The translations under genes and the position numbers were made by a program. DNA of 57,123 nucleotides from JAVBMU01 sp031552185 (GTDB lineage Bacteria > Actinomycetota > Actinomycetes > Actinomycetales > Cellulomonadaceae), in NCBI GenBank assembly GCA_031552185.1, contig JAVBMU010000013.1, positions 1 through 57,123 on the forward strand. Direction: 5' to 3'. Positions 44,833 through 54,076 of the stretch are shown in pieces (the first letter of the stretch is position 1; every line of letters starts with the position of its first letter). The notes under the pieces were generated by a model. The model saw nothing but the letters and a program-made list of their open reading frames with translations, was not told where the DNA came from and did no database searches.

Positions 44833-45831
44833 ATGGAGCGCCTCATGCCTGACCGGCCAATCGTGAGTTTTGTCCTCCCCGTGTACAACGAAGTTCTCGG
44901 GATCGACCGCTTCTTCGGTGAGTTGCAGACCGCGATTCAGCCCCTGGAGGGCCGGTATGAGTTCGAGTTCGTCTTCGTCGACGACGGCAGCACTGATGGT
45001 TCGTCCAAAGCCCTGACCGCCATATTCGAGCGCGATCCGCGGGCCATCGTCGTGGATTTCTCCCGCAATTTCGGTCATCAGTTGGCGGTCACGGCGGGGC
45101 TCGACGTGGCCCGGGGCGACGCGATCATCATCATGGACACCGACCTGCAGGACCCGCCCGGCGTGTGCCTGGAGCTGATTGAGCGTTGGGCGGCCGGCGT
45201 CGACGTCGTCTACGCCCAGCGCCGATCCCGCCAGGACGGCGCCCTGAAGCGTCTCACCGCCCACGTGTACTACCGAATGCTCGCCCGGCTCTCCACGATC
45301 GAGATCCCCCGGGACACCGGCGACTTCCGGCTGATCAGCCGGCGGGTGGCCGATCAACTGCGCAAATACCGCGAGGCGAATCGTTACGTGCGCGGCATGG
45401 TGGCCGACGTCGGCTTCCGCCAGGAAGCGGTGCAGTTCGATCGCGATCCGCGGTTCGCCGGGGAGACCGGGTACTCGCTCGCCAAGATGCTGCGGCTCGC
45501 CGCCGATGGAGTCCTGGGGTTCTCGACCAAACCCCTGCAACTCATCTCGCGGCTCGGCGTGAGCATCTCGGTCTTCAGTGTCCTGGTCCTGCTCTACGTG
45601 GTCGGCGTCAAGATCTTCGACCCGCAGGCCGCGATCCCGGGCTGGGCGTTCCTGTCCGTCGGGGTATTTCTCCTCGGCGGGGTGCAGATCTCGATGCTGG
45701 GCGTCCTCGGGGGATACATCGGGCGTATCTACGTCGAGGCGCAGGACCGACCGCTCTACGTGGTGCGTTCCGTCCTCTCGGCCCGGCCGCTGCAGATGGC
45801 CGACCGCGCGTTGCCGCGCGAGTTGCGGTGA
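44833..45831 (+). CDS. GtrB/DPM1-like family 2 glycosyltransferase
   Basis: 332 residues. GT-A domain: SFVLPVYNE, VFVDDGSTDGS, FSRNFGHQLAVTAGLDVARGD and MDTDLQDPP (DXD), then GDFRLISRRV. Two C-terminal membrane helices (LGVSISVFSVLVLLYVVGV; GWAFLSVGVFLLGGVQISM) are the GtrB/ArnC hallmark. Makes polyprenyl-phosphate sugar on the cytoplasmic face. ATG 44833 or, 12 bases later, ATG 44845 (MPDRPIVSF) could be the start. Its stop overlaps the GTG of the GtrA-fusion gene. Confidence 0.92.
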   Translation: MERLMPDRPIVSFVLPVYNEVLGIDRFFGELQTAIQPLEGRYEFEFVFVDDGSTDGSSKALTAIFERDPRAIVVDFSRNFGHQLAVTAGLDVARGDAIIIMDTDLQDPPGVCLELIERWAAGVDVVYAQRRSRQDGALKRLTAHVYYRMLARLSTIEIPRDTGDFRLISRRVADQLRKYREANRYVRGMVADVGFRQEAVQFDRDPRFAGETGYSLAKMLRLAADGVLGFSTKPLQLISRLGVSISVFSVLVLLYVVGVKIFDPQAAIPGWAFLSVGVFLLGGVQISMLGVLGGYIGRIYVEAQDRPLYVVRSVLSARPLQMADRALPRELR

Positions 45832-48617
45832 CCAGCACCACGAGGAGGGTCGGCAACTTCGCAGCCATCGGGGTGGTCAACACCCTGATCGACCTCCTCG
45901 CCTTCGTGGCGCTGCGGGCGGCGGGGCTGCCGGTCCTCGGCGCCAACGCGATCTCGACGACGGCGGGGCTTGCGTTCAGCTTTGTCGCCAATCGCCGCTT
46001 CACCTTCGGCGACCGGACCGGGCGGCCGGCGCGGCAATTCCTGCTCTTTCTGGGCGGGACCGGCTTCGGACTGTGGGTGTTGCAGCCTGCGATGATCCTC
46101 GGCGTCGGCCAGGTGATGTCGAGCCGGGGCGACCCGGGGGAGCCGGCGCTGCTGTGGATCCCCAAGCTGGCGGGGATCGCTTGCGGCGCGGTCTGGAACT
46201 ACCTCTTCTATGACCGGGTCGCCTTCCGGGTGACCACCGTCCGGCCGGGGGCCGAGCCGGTGCCCGAGCCGGCCGAGCCGGCGGCCGAGCCGGCGCCCGA
46301 GCCGGCGCCGGTGCCCGAACCGGACCGGCGGAGGCCGGGCCTCGGGATACCCGGCGTCGGCTGGATTCCGGCCGGCGTCGCGACCCTCGGTTGCGGCGCG
46401 CTGCTGGTGGCCCACGACACGCCGGTGCGCGCGGTCGCGGCGGCCCTCGCCTACTACGTCCTGCTGGTCGCGCTGCCGGGCACGTTGCTGTGGCGGCTGT
46501 TTCCGGTCCGGCCCCGGTCGCTGCTCGAACAGGTCGCGGTCGGTTCCGGGCTTGCGTTGGCTGTCCAGGTTCTGCTGCGCTGGCTCCTCTCGGCCGCCGG
46601 CTTGCAGTGGCTGACACCGCTGTGGGCGGTCGCGACCGTCGTCGTCGTCAGCACCGTGCCCCGGCTGCGCCGTGTCTGGCGATACGAGGGGCCGACCGGC
46701 GGACGCGCGCTGCCATGGGCCGTCGCGGGCGCCGCCGGTGTCGCGGGGTGGGTGATCGCGAACGACGCCTTCCGGACGAATCCGATCGCGCCGATTCCAG
46801 GGTGGTCGGGCCAGTTCTATCCGACTGCGCCGTACGTGGACATGCCGTTCCAGCAATCCCTCGTGTGGGCGGTGGACCGGCCGTGGCCGCTGACCTACCC
46901 CTACGTGCCGGACACACCGTTGCGGTATCACATCATGGTGTACGAGCACCTCGCGGACCTGCACCAATGGACCGGCGCCGATCTGACCCTCGTTGTGTTC
47001 CGCCTGCACACGCTTCCGCTGACGGTGCTGAGCATCGCGCTGTGCGGGGTGCTCGCGGCGCGGCTTGCCCGGTCCGCGGCCGCGGGCGCGCTCGGCGCGG
47101 TCCTGGGCGCGCTCGCGGGACCGTGGTCGGCCTACGGCTGGTCGGCCACGCCGTTTTGCGACGCCGGCTTCCTGAACTTGGGCACCTTCCGCAGCCCGAC
47201 CCAGACGTTCGGCGAACCGCTCTTCCTGGCGCTCCTGTTCGTGGTGTGCCTGCTGCTGGTTCCGACCGAGCGGCGCCGGAGCCTGTTCGGGCCGGCCGCG
47301 GTGCTCGCCCTGGCCGCCGCGGGTGCGAAGGCGACGTTCCTGCCCATCCTGCTCTGCGGAGTTGCGCTGGCGGGGGTGGCCGCGCTGATCTGGAACCGAC
47401 GCGACGTCCTGCGGTTGGCGATTGTCGGCGTGCTCGCGGTGGTCGTCTTCGGGCTGGCGATGGCGCTGGTGACCGGGACCAGTTCGCGCTCGCTCGAACT
47501 CGGCGACGGTCGACAGCTGCTGAGTCGGATGCAGGTGGGCCGGGTGATCGGCGACCTGACCGGGTTCCGGGTGTTGCTGGTGGCCCTCGTCCTGGTCGCG
47601 GTCGCGTGGTTCGCGGCCATGGTCGGCGTCGTCTTCCTGGTGCGTTGGGCGTATCGGGACCTTCGAATGTGGCTGCTGCTCGGCGTTGCCCTGGGCGGGG
47701 GATGCGCCGCCGTCGCGGGCCAACACCCGGGGCTCAGCCAGCTGTACTTCCTGCGATCGGCGTGGCCGGTCTTCGGGATCTTGTCCGCCTGGGGGATCGC
47801 CGTGGCGTGCCGGCGCAGCGGCCTGTCCACCCGGCGGACGCTCGCCGTGGCAGGCGGCGGTCTGCTTGCCGGCGTCGGCGCGACGGCGGTGGTGCGCTTG
47901 GGCACCGGCACGCGGCCCGCCGACGGCTCCGGAGCGGGCGGGACGCTGGTCCAGCCGGTCCTGGTGCTGCTCGCCGTGATTGCGGTGCTCGGCGTCGCCG
48001 CGGCGCTCGTTCCGGGTCTGGTTCGCGCCCGCTCCAGGCTGGGGCGGGCCGGCCCGATGCGGGCTGCCCGCCCCGGGGTCGTCGCCGCGCTCGTCCTGAC
48101 GACTGCGGTCGCCGGCGGGACTCTGCTCGTGCATTCGCCGAACGGCCGGCTCGGCCTCGAGGAGGACGCGAGATTCGACGGTCCGGCCATCGCGCCCGAG
48201 GAGGCGCAGGCAGGGCGATGGATTCGGGCGCACGCGGGACCGGACGATCTGATCGCGACGAACGCGCACTGCTTGGACCGCGGCGATCCGATGCTGGGCT
48301 GCGACGCCCGGCGGTTCACTCTCGCCGCGCTCACCGAGGTACCCGTTCACGTCGAGGGGTGGTCCTACAGCAACCCGGCACCCAAGGTGGCACCCCATTT
48401 CACGGACCGGGGGCCGTTCTGGGATCCGGACTTGCTGAAGAACAACGATGCCGCGTTCTACCGACCGACCGTGGCCACGGTGTCCGCGCTGCGAGCCCGA
48501 GGTGTCCGCTACCTCGTCGTCGACCGCCGGGTCCATCCGGAGAGCCGCGAACTCCCGCGGTTCGCCAGCAAGGTCGTGGACCGCGGGATCATCGCGGTCT
48601 ACGAGATCGGCGGGTAG
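45828..48617 (+). CDS. GtrA flippase-like domain fused to a GT-C type membrane glycosyltransferase
   Basis: 929 residues from GTG 45828 (GTGA overlap with gtrB-like). Residues ~1-135 are GtrA: RRVGNFAAIGVVNTLIDLLA, SFVANRRFTF, WNYLFYDRVAF, four helices. A Pro/Glu/Ala linker (VPEPAEPAAEPAPEPAP) at ~145-165 follows, then ten or more membrane helices and a soluble C-terminal part (DDLIATNAHCLDRGDPMLGC; GVRYLVVDRRVHPESRELP) like the periplasmic tail of polytopic GT-C enzymes. GtrB makes the lipid sugar, GtrA would flip it, and the GT-C part would attach it outside. The cytosolic and external steps are thus on two coupled genes. The acceptor is unknown. Confidence 0.85.
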   Translation: MTSTTRRVGNFAAIGVVNTLIDLLAFVALRAAGLPVLGANAISTTAGLAFSFVANRRFTFGDRTGRPARQFLLFLGGTGFGLWVLQPAMILGVGQVMSSRGDPGEPALLWIPKLAGIACGAVWNYLFYDRVAFRVTTVRPGAEPVPEPAEPAAEPAPEPAPVPEPDRRRPGLGIPGVGWIPAGVATLGCGALLVAHDTPVRAVAAALAYYVLLVALPGTLLWRLFPVRPRSLLEQVAVGSGLALAVQVLLRWLLSAAGLQWLTPLWAVATVVVVSTVPRLRRVWRYEGPTGGRALPWAVAGAAGVAGWVIANDAFRTNPIAPIPGWSGQFYPTAPYVDMPFQQSLVWAVDRPWPLTYPYVPDTPLRYHIMVYEHLADLHQWTGADLTLVVFRLHTLPLTVLSIALCGVLAARLARSAAAGALGAVLGALAGPWSAYGWSATPFCDAGFLNLGTFRSPTQTFGEPLFLALLFVVCLLLVPTERRRSLFGPAAVLALAAAGAKATFLPILLCGVALAGVAALIWNRRDVLRLAIVGVLAVVVFGLAMALVTGTSSRSLELGDGRQLLSRMQVGRVIGDLTGFRVLLVALVLVAVAWFAAMVGVVFLVRWAYRDLRMWLLLGVALGGGCAAVAGQHPGLSQLYFLRSAWPVFGILSAWGIAVACRRSGLSTRRTLAVAGGGLLAGVGATAVVRLGTGTRPADGSGAGGTLVQPVLVLLAVIAVLGVAAALVPGLVRARSRLGRAGPMRAARPGVVAALVLTTAVAGGTLLVHSPNGRLGLEEDARFDGPAIAPEEAQAGRWIRAHAGPDDLIATNAHCLDRGDPMLGCDARRFTLAALTEVPVHVEGWSYSNPAPKVAPHFTDRGPFWDPDLLKNNDAAFYRPTVATVSALRARGVRYLVVDRRVHPESRELPRFASKVVDRGIIAVYEIGG

Positions 48618-48636
48618 CGGCCCCATCGGCCCGCCG

Positions 48637-48696
48637 TGGGATTTGAATGCGTGGGATCCGAATGCGTGGGATCTGAAAGCGTGGGATCTGATAGGG
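48637..48696. repeat. 15-bp tandem repeat, four units
   Basis: TGGGATTTGAATGCG, TGGGATCCGAATGCG, TGGGATCTGAAAGCG and TGGGATCTGATAGGG follow one another at 48637-48696, just after the GT-C fusion stop codon and before the SHOCT gene's ribosome binding site. Confidence 0.92.
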
Positions 48697-48707
48697 GAGA
48701 GGGCAGC

Positions 48708-49007
48708 ATGCTGGGTCAGTTCACCGCCGTGGCCGGAATCCTGCTCGGCCTGTTCTTGCTCGGCTTGATCGTTGTGATTGTCTGGCTTGCCCGCCAGCTT
48801 GTGAGCGCGCGGCACGGGCCGGCGCCGGCTTCGGCCGGGGCGTCGTCGGGCCCGGCAGCGTCGGTCCGCGCCCCGAGGACGCCGCGCAAGACCCTCGATC
48901 ACCGGCTCGCGTCGGGGGAGATCACCATCGAGGAGTATCGGGTCCTGCTCGGCGAACTGTCCCGCGGAGCCGCGCCTGACGAGGTAGATCCGCGCGGGTC
49001 GAGGTAG
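48708..49007 (+). CDS. Small membrane protein with C-terminal SHOCT domain
   Basis: 99 residues: one membrane helix (GILLGLFLLGLIVVIVWLA, about 11-29), a Pro/Ala/Ser linker, and a SHOCT-type helix pair LDHRLASGEITIEEYRVLLG. ATG 48708 (MLGQFTAVAG) follows GGGGAGAGGG; the open frame starts 72 bases earlier but would translate the 15-bp tandem repeat. The last six codons lie within a 20-bp repeat that supplies the stop. Confidence 0.8.
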   Translation: MLGQFTAVAGILLGLFLLGLIVVIVWLARQLVSARHGPAPASAGASSGPAASVRAPRTPRKTLDHRLASGEITIEEYRVLLGELSRGAAPDEVDPRGSR

Positions 49008-49057
49008 ATCCGCGCGGGCGCATGGGAACGCTGCCGGCGACCGGACGGATCTACCTC
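48981..49057. repeat. GAGGTAGATCC repeats and hairpin between convergent genes
   Basis: A 20-bp unit CGAGGTAGATCCGCGCGGG(T/C) is repeated at 48981-49000 and 49001-49020; the second copy contains the SHOCT gene stop codon. GAGGTAGATCCG (49002-49013) pairs perfectly with CGGATCTACCTC (49046-49057). The core GAGGTAGATCC is shared with the R1 copies at 41-135 and 24301-24385. It may also act as a terminator for SHOCT and ROK genes. Confidence 0.85.
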
Positions 49058-49106
49058 GGGGGTGGGCTGCCCCGCTCGGGCTTATCTACCCCGAGTCAGG
49101 GGGTGG

Positions 49107-50762
49107 TCACCGGCCGGCGTCGCCCACGACGTCGCGGGTCCAGTCGGCGTAAGCCAGGAGCGCGGCGCCCACAATGGCGCCCCGCCCGCCGTAGGCGGCG
49201 GCGGCGAGCCGCGGTGGCTCGACGACGCGCACCCGGTCCCCGAGCGCCGCCACCAGCGGCTCCAGGAGGGCGGCGCCGGCCTCGACGACGCCGCCGCCGA
49301 TGACGACGACCGGCGTCGCGCTCATGAGGACGAGGTTGACCAACCCCTCGGCGAGGGCCGCGACGGCCTGTCCCCACACCAGGTCGGCGACCGGGTCCAG
49401 ACCCAACCGGGGGACCACCTCGCGCGCGCCCGGCACCGTCGGCCCGCCGGTCAACTCGTACCGCTGCGCGATGGCGAGTGAGGACGCGAGCGTGACCACA
49501 CACCCGTTGCCGCCGCAGCCGCATCGCGGATCCGCGCGCACGCTCAGGTGACCGAGTTGTGCACACTCGCCCCGGGCTCCGATGCGCAGCCGCCCCTCGG
49601 TCACCAGGACGGCATCGATCCGGGCGCCGATCGACACGAAAGCGAAGTCGGGGAGGCCGCGCGCGGCCCCGTAGCGGTGCTCGACGACGGCCCCGGATCC
49701 CACCGCCGACGCCACCCGGACCGGAATCCGCCACACGTGGCCGAGCGCCCCGACCAGTTCCATCTTCCGCCACCCGAGGTCCCCGCCGTGGACGGCGAAC
49801 CCCTTCACGGAGTCGACCAGTCCGGGGAGGACGACGCCGGCCCCGACCACCCGACCCGGCGCCCGCCGCAGCAACTCCGACCCGAGGTCCGCGACAGCGT
49901 CGCGCGCGGCCGGCCCCGGCGGGGTGGGACGCTCGATGCGCGCCAGGATCACGCCGTCCGGGGTGACGAGTTCGCCCCGGATCCCCGTGCCGCCGACGTC
50001 GATCGCGATGGCGCTGTCGACTCCCGGGACCGCGCGGCGCGGTGCGGACGGCTGCGGCGCGGACGAGGTCTTCTCGACGGCGGGAGCGGGCGGTTCGACG
50101 GGACGGCCGGGTGGCGGTTCGATGGCAGGCCCGGGCGGTTCGATGGCAGGGCGGGGCGGTTCGATGGCAGGGCGGGGCGGTCGTTCGACCGCGTTGGCCG
50201 CGAGGGTGGCGGGCTGCTCAAGCGCCGGTTCTGCCACGGTCCGCCCGCGCTGCTCGACGATGATGCCCGGCGGAAAAACGGCTGTCTGTCCGACGGCGGG
50301 CCCGGGAGGGTGAGGTCCGACCAGCGCGCCCGGCGGGAAAACCGCCGTTTGCCCGACGGCGGCCGGACCCGCCGGGCGGGGTCCGATGGCGGCGCCCGGC
50401 GGGCGGTGCCCGACGAGGGCGCCGGGCGGGAAAACGGCCGTTTGCTCGACGGCGGGGCCCGGCGGGCGGTGCGCGGCGAGGCCTCGCGGGGTGGCGCCGG
50501 ACAACGGGGGCCTCGGTGGAGTGCTGCCGGTCGAGGCCGCGGGGTCACGTGGGACAGGCGCCGGCGGGACGGGCGCCGGCGGGACAGGCGCAGGCGGCGG
50601 AAAGGCACCCGGCAGCGGGACACCGGGCGGGGTGCTGCCGGGCGGGAAGCTGCGGGGTCGGGCCGCGCGACCGGGCGGAATGCTGCGGGGCAGGGTGGGA
50701 CGGCCGGGGGGGATGCTGCGGGGCGGGCTACTGCCGGGCGGAACCGTGGGGTGCGTATCGGA
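49107..50762 (-). CDS. ROK-family sugar kinase/regulator with long proline-rich N-terminus
   Basis: 551 residues from GTG 50762 (VSDTHPTVPPG). Roughly residues 1-245 are Pro/Gly/Ala-rich and repetitive: QTAVFPPG three times, PAIEPP three times, APVPP three times. The ROK core then starts at AIDVGGTGIRGELV (phosphate loop), with the zinc-type CGCGGNGC and VVVIGGGVVEAGAALLEPL. It resembles glucokinase-like ROK proteins; no N-terminal DNA-binding domain is seen. Upstream codons would give another 15 residues. Phosphorylation of glucose or an N-acyl sugar is inferred. Confidence 0.85.
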   Translation of the reverse strand, partial: SDTHPTVPPGSSPPRSIPPGRPTLPRSIPPGRAARPRSFPPGSTPPGVPLPGAFPPPAPVPPAPVPPAPVPRDPAASTGSTPPRPPLSGATPRGLAAHRPPGPAVEQTAVFPPGALVGHRPPGAAIGPRPAGPAAVGQTAVFPPGALVGPHPPGPAVGQTAVFPPGIIVEQRGRTVAEPALEQPATLAANAVERPPRPAIEPPRPAIEPPGPAIEPPPGRPVEPPAPAVEKTSSAPQPSAPRRAVPGVDSAIAIDVGGTGIRGELVTPDGVILARIERPTPPGPAARDAVADLGSELLRRAPGRVVGAGVVLPGLVDSVKGFAVHGGDLGWRKMELVGALGHVWRIPVRVASAVGSGAVVEHRYGAARGLPDFAFVSIGARIDAVLVTEGRLRIGARGECAQLGHLSVRADPRCGCGGNGCVVTLASSLAIAQRYELTGGPTVPGAREVVPRLGLDPVADLVWGQAVAALAEGLVNLVLMSATPVVVIGGGVVEAGAALLEPLVAALGDRVRVVEPPRLAAAAYGGRGAIVGAALLAYADWTRDVVGDAGR

Positions 50763-51054
50763 CACCGGACAAGGATGCCGCGCCGGGCCAGCCCCTGACG
50801 AACTCACCCATCCGGCGCCCGCATCCGGGGCGGTCCCTTCCTGACGTAATCGGCCGGTTTGACTGACCCAATCTGTCCGCGATGAGGCGATCTGTCCGCA
50901 TCCGCGCCTGCCTCACGGGTCCGATGCAACGGATTCAAGCGATTTTTCACCCTGCACATGGCGAAGTCTTGCCCCATACTTGGCGTTACGGTCAGCGATG
51001 ACCCGAATATTCCTCAACAAAACGCCTTGAAGTAGTCAACTAGGAGGAAACCGA

Positions 51055-52977
51055 ATGATGACAACTCGCACAGGCAGGAGGCGCTACCTCGTCGTCGCGG
51101 GTGCGCTCTGCGGCCTCGTGATGGCAGGCCAGAGTGTCGCGCCGAGCGCGGCGTCCGCGACTCCCACGCCCGCCCCGTCGTCCGGACCCGTAGCGGGCGC
51201 CAACCCCGCGGCGACCGTGACGGCCGGGGCACGCGCGGCGGCCGCCAAGATCTTCCCCGGTCCGGTCCTGGATCGAAAGCTCGTCACCCAAGCAGCGCCC
51301 GACGAGTGCTACCTCAACGCCACGACGACCCCGCTGCCCATGCCCGCGAGCGGGGTGTGCCCCGCGGGGTATCGTCCGCGGGTCAACCAGAGTTATGCGT
51401 GGGGGAGCGCGCGATCGGGCGACTTCGCGTACTTCGGCACCGGGTCGAACGTCACGTGCCTCTACCCCGCGGCGGCGGGTATCCAGACCGCGCTCGATGG
51501 CGAGGACACGGCGTGCCAGATCGCAAACGGTCCCACCGTGGATCGCTACGGACCGTACCAGGGCGACATCCGGTCCCCGAGAGTGCTTCGCGTCGACTCC
51601 AGGACGGACGCGGTCACCGACATCACGCCGGATGACCCGCACCTCGACGGAGTGCTGGGTCTGCGCGGCGGAGGCGCCCACAAGGATGTTGTGATGCTCT
51701 TCGGTCCGAGGATCGTGCCGGACGGCACCATGAGGGTCGACGGCATGGCGGTCTTTGCGTTCGAGGGCAGCACCGGGCGGTATCTCGGATCGCGGATCTA
51801 TCCCGAATACGCTCAGATCCGGGACACTATCGTCGCCTCCGACGGACACCTCTACGCCTCCGCCCGGCAGGCCGGCGAGTTCAATGGGCTGATCCTCAAG
51901 TGGACCGGGACGACGGGGCAACCCTTCTCCTGGCAGGTGGTCGGCAAGCTTCCCGGTAACGAAGCCGCGTACCTGGTCGAGCACAACGGCGCGATCGCGG
52001 TCTCGGGCTGGCCCTTCATCGACGCCGCAGCCGGCGGTTCGATCAAGAACGGGCCCGCAAAGGTGTGGTACGGCCCGAAGCTGCGCGCGGGCGGCCTCAC
52101 CCCCGCCGATCTCAACTCGTGGCGGCCCATCTTCAGTTACGCCGACTACGACCCGGACCCGACTGCTGCGGCCTCGATCGCGTTCGGCGCTCTGGCATCC
52201 TGGCGTGGTTCGCTGTACGTCGGCACCTTCCAGATGAACGCTGTTCTCAGTTCGCTGCAGACGATATGGAGGACAGGACAACCGGCGAAGGAACAGGCCC
52301 GACTCGACGCCGCGATCGACGCCGGCCGCGCGTCGGCGCTGCTCCGATTCGATAATGTCGGCGCCACCACGGGCATCAAAAAGCAGAGTGTCACGCTGCT
52401 GTACGGCAACGTGAGGCTGCCCGTCCTGAACACAGCCACGGGCAAGTGGGTCGACAAGCCCAACAAGTTGCGACAGGCGCCCCGGTTCGGGCTGGCCGGC
52501 TTCGGCAATCCGCTGAACTACTACACCTGGCGGATGTTCGTCTTCAACGACCGGCTGTACATCGGGACGTGCGACCTGTCCGGCGCCCTCAAGGCCTATG
52601 TGCCCATCGCGTACGAGTATCTCAAGATGAGTTTCCTGACCCGTCTCTACTACGGGCGGATGGCCCCGGTGGCCGACCGATTACTCGGTGGCGCCGACCT
52701 GTGGCGGATGGATTCGCCGTCGCGGCCGGCGGTCGCGGAGGACCTGAAGGGCATGGGTTCGAAGTCGACGCACGGGCTGCGCAACGTGGTCCCCTTCGAG
52801 GACAAGGGATTCTTCTACGGGGGCATGGCCGCTGACCACAACCTGCGCGTCGGCGGCACCGACCCGGGTGGGTACCAGGTGCATCGATTCTCCGAAGGCA
52901 CGGGCCGCGCCAAGATCCCGACGCCGGTGATCCCGCGCTACCTGCAACGCTGGCTGTTCGCTTTCGTGCCGGCCTGA
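51055..52977 (+). CDS. Secreted protein of unknown family, possible beta-propeller
   Basis: 640 residues. Sec-type signal peptide: MMTTRTGRRRYLVVAGALCG, hydrophobic core to about residue 25, with a likely AxA cleavage near SAASA. The mature part has repeated strand-like stretches of the form DGHLYASARQAGEFNGLIL, WRGSLYVGTFQMN, FNDRLYIGTCDLSG and FFYGGMAADHN, each about 100-130 residues apart, like blades of a propeller. Two cysteine pairs are possible early on (DECYLNA, SGVCPAG, VTCLYP, TACQIA). AGGAGG lies 7-12 bases before the ATG. No family recognised. It stands alone between a leftward and a convergent gene. Confidence 0.75.
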   Translation: MMTTRTGRRRYLVVAGALCGLVMAGQSVAPSAASATPTPAPSSGPVAGANPAATVTAGARAAAAKIFPGPVLDRKLVTQAAPDECYLNATTTPLPMPASGVCPAGYRPRVNQSYAWGSARSGDFAYFGTGSNVTCLYPAAAGIQTALDGEDTACQIANGPTVDRYGPYQGDIRSPRVLRVDSRTDAVTDITPDDPHLDGVLGLRGGGAHKDVVMLFGPRIVPDGTMRVDGMAVFAFEGSTGRYLGSRIYPEYAQIRDTIVASDGHLYASARQAGEFNGLILKWTGTTGQPFSWQVVGKLPGNEAAYLVEHNGAIAVSGWPFIDAAAGGSIKNGPAKVWYGPKLRAGGLTPADLNSWRPIFSYADYDPDPTAAASIAFGALASWRGSLYVGTFQMNAVLSSLQTIWRTGQPAKEQARLDAAIDAGRASALLRFDNVGATTGIKKQSVTLLYGNVRLPVLNTATGKWVDKPNKLRQAPRFGLAGFGNPLNYYTWRMFVFNDRLYIGTCDLSGALKAYVPIAYEYLKMSFLTRLYYGRMAPVADRLLGGADLWRMDSPSRPAVAEDLKGMGSKSTHGLRNVVPFEDKGFFYGGMAADHNLRVGGTDPGGYQVHRFSEGTGRAKIPTPVIPRYLQRWLFAFVPA

Positions 52978-52988
52978 TCGACCGTCGC

Positions 52989-53025
52989 CTCGCCCGGGAT
53001 CCGGCCCCGCCGGGTCCCGGGCGAG
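52989..53025. terminator. Bidirectional terminator-like hairpin
   Basis: CTCGCCCGGGATCCGG (52989-53004) pairs with 53010-53025 with a single mismatch around a 5-base loop, between the convergent secreted-protein and VOC genes. Confidence 0.75.
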
Positions 53026-53040
53026 CGCGGTCGGCAGGGG

Positions 53041-53487
53041 CTACTGGACGCAGAACTCGTTGCCCTCCGGGTCCGCCATCACTGTCCATTCGCCACCCTG
53101 CTCGCGGACGTGCCGCAGCGCCGTCGCGCCCTGCTGTTCGAGCCGGGCGACGGTCGCCTCCCGGTCGCCGTCGGTGTGGACGTCGATGTGCACGCGGTTC
53201 TTGACCGTCTTGGGTTCCGGCACGCGGTTGAACAGGACTCGCCGGCCGAGTCCGGTCCCGCTCACCGGGTCGAACGGCTCGTCCGGGTGGCGGATCGCGG
53301 CGGCGTCGCGGAAGAAAAGCCGACCACGAAATTCGAGGCACTGGTCGCGGGCGACCGCGCCCGCGGCCAGCAGTTGGTCGATCAGCGCGCTGTTGTCCTC
53401 GAGCTCGTAGCCGAGCGCCTCGGCCCAGAAGGCCGCCTGGCGATGCGGATCGCCCGTATCCATGACCAGTTTCCAGCCCAGCGCCAT
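53041..53487 (-). CDS. VOC-superfamily (glyoxalase-like) protein
   Basis: 148 residues; MALGWKLVMDTGDPHRQAAFWAEALGYELE at the start and VREQGGEWTVMADPEGNEFCV at the end are typical of the glyoxalase/bleomycin-resistance/dioxygenase fold, with NRVHIDVHTDG in the middle carrying a possible metal histidine. Substrate unknown. Cells often hold many paralogues. Confidence 0.85.
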   Translation of the reverse strand: MALGWKLVMDTGDPHRQAAFWAEALGYELEDNSALIDQLLAAGAVARDQCLEFRGRLFFRDAAAIRHPDEPFDPVSGTGLGRRVLFNRVPEPKTVKNRVHIDVHTDGDREATVARLEQQGATALRHVREQGGEWTVMADPEGNEFCVQ

Positions 53488-53725
53488 GAGTCATCCCCTC
53501 GTCGGGTCCGCCGGTCGGCGGACTTGATCATGGTCAAGGATCGCGGCGTCGCCATCCCGATCGATGACGTCGAGGTTTCCGTGGTCGAGGGGCGGCCTGA
53601 CCCCCGGCCGAACGGAACCAGGCCGGTCGACGCCGGGCACGGCCGCGCGGCGTCGGTGGCCGTCACCGTGGCCTCGGCGTCATGCCCGTGGGTTGCTGCG
53701 GCCCGGCGCGGTCGGGTCGGCCGCA

Positions 53726-54076
53726 TCAGGCGCCCTCGGCGGCGGGGATGCCGCTGTCCAACACGATGCACGGCTCGTCGCCGACGGTCCACCCGTCGTG
53801 CCCGGGGGCGATGTCCACGACATCACCGGCGCGGATGTCGATCTCCCGGCCGTCGTCGAATCGCACGGTCATTGCGCCCGAGAGGCAGATGCCGGTGTGG
53901 TGGAGGAGGCAAGATTCGGTGCCGACCAGCGGCTTGATGTCCTGGGACCACCGCCAGCCCGGTTCGAAGACGGCTCGGCCCAAGGTGAAGTCGCCCAGCG
54001 TGACGACGTCGATGTGCCCGTGATCCTGGAAGGGCCGGCGCTCATGCGGCTCGTCGATGCTCCGTGTTCCGGACAT
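53726..54076 (-). CDS. Cupin-domain protein
   Basis: 116 residues starting MSGTRSIDEPHE. The two cupin stretches are visible: SQDIKPLVGTESCLLHHTGI with GAMTVRFDDG, then GDVVDIAPGHDGW. The metal histidines differ from the canonical G(X)5HXH pattern. 53488-53725 upstream of the VOC gene holds no gene I can support. Function unknown. Confidence 0.75.
   Translation of the reverse strand: MSGTRSIDEPHERRPFQDHGHIDVVTLGDFTLGRAVFEPGWRWSQDIKPLVGTESCLLHHTGICLSGAMTVRFDDGREIDIRAGDVVDIAPGHDGWTVGDEPCIVLDSGIPAAEGA

Noticed and set aside
48636..48707. Translation of the SHOCT protein from the earlier ATG at 48636
   Set aside because: It would translate the 15-bp tandem repeat; the ATG at 48708 has the ribosome binding site and precedes the membrane helix.
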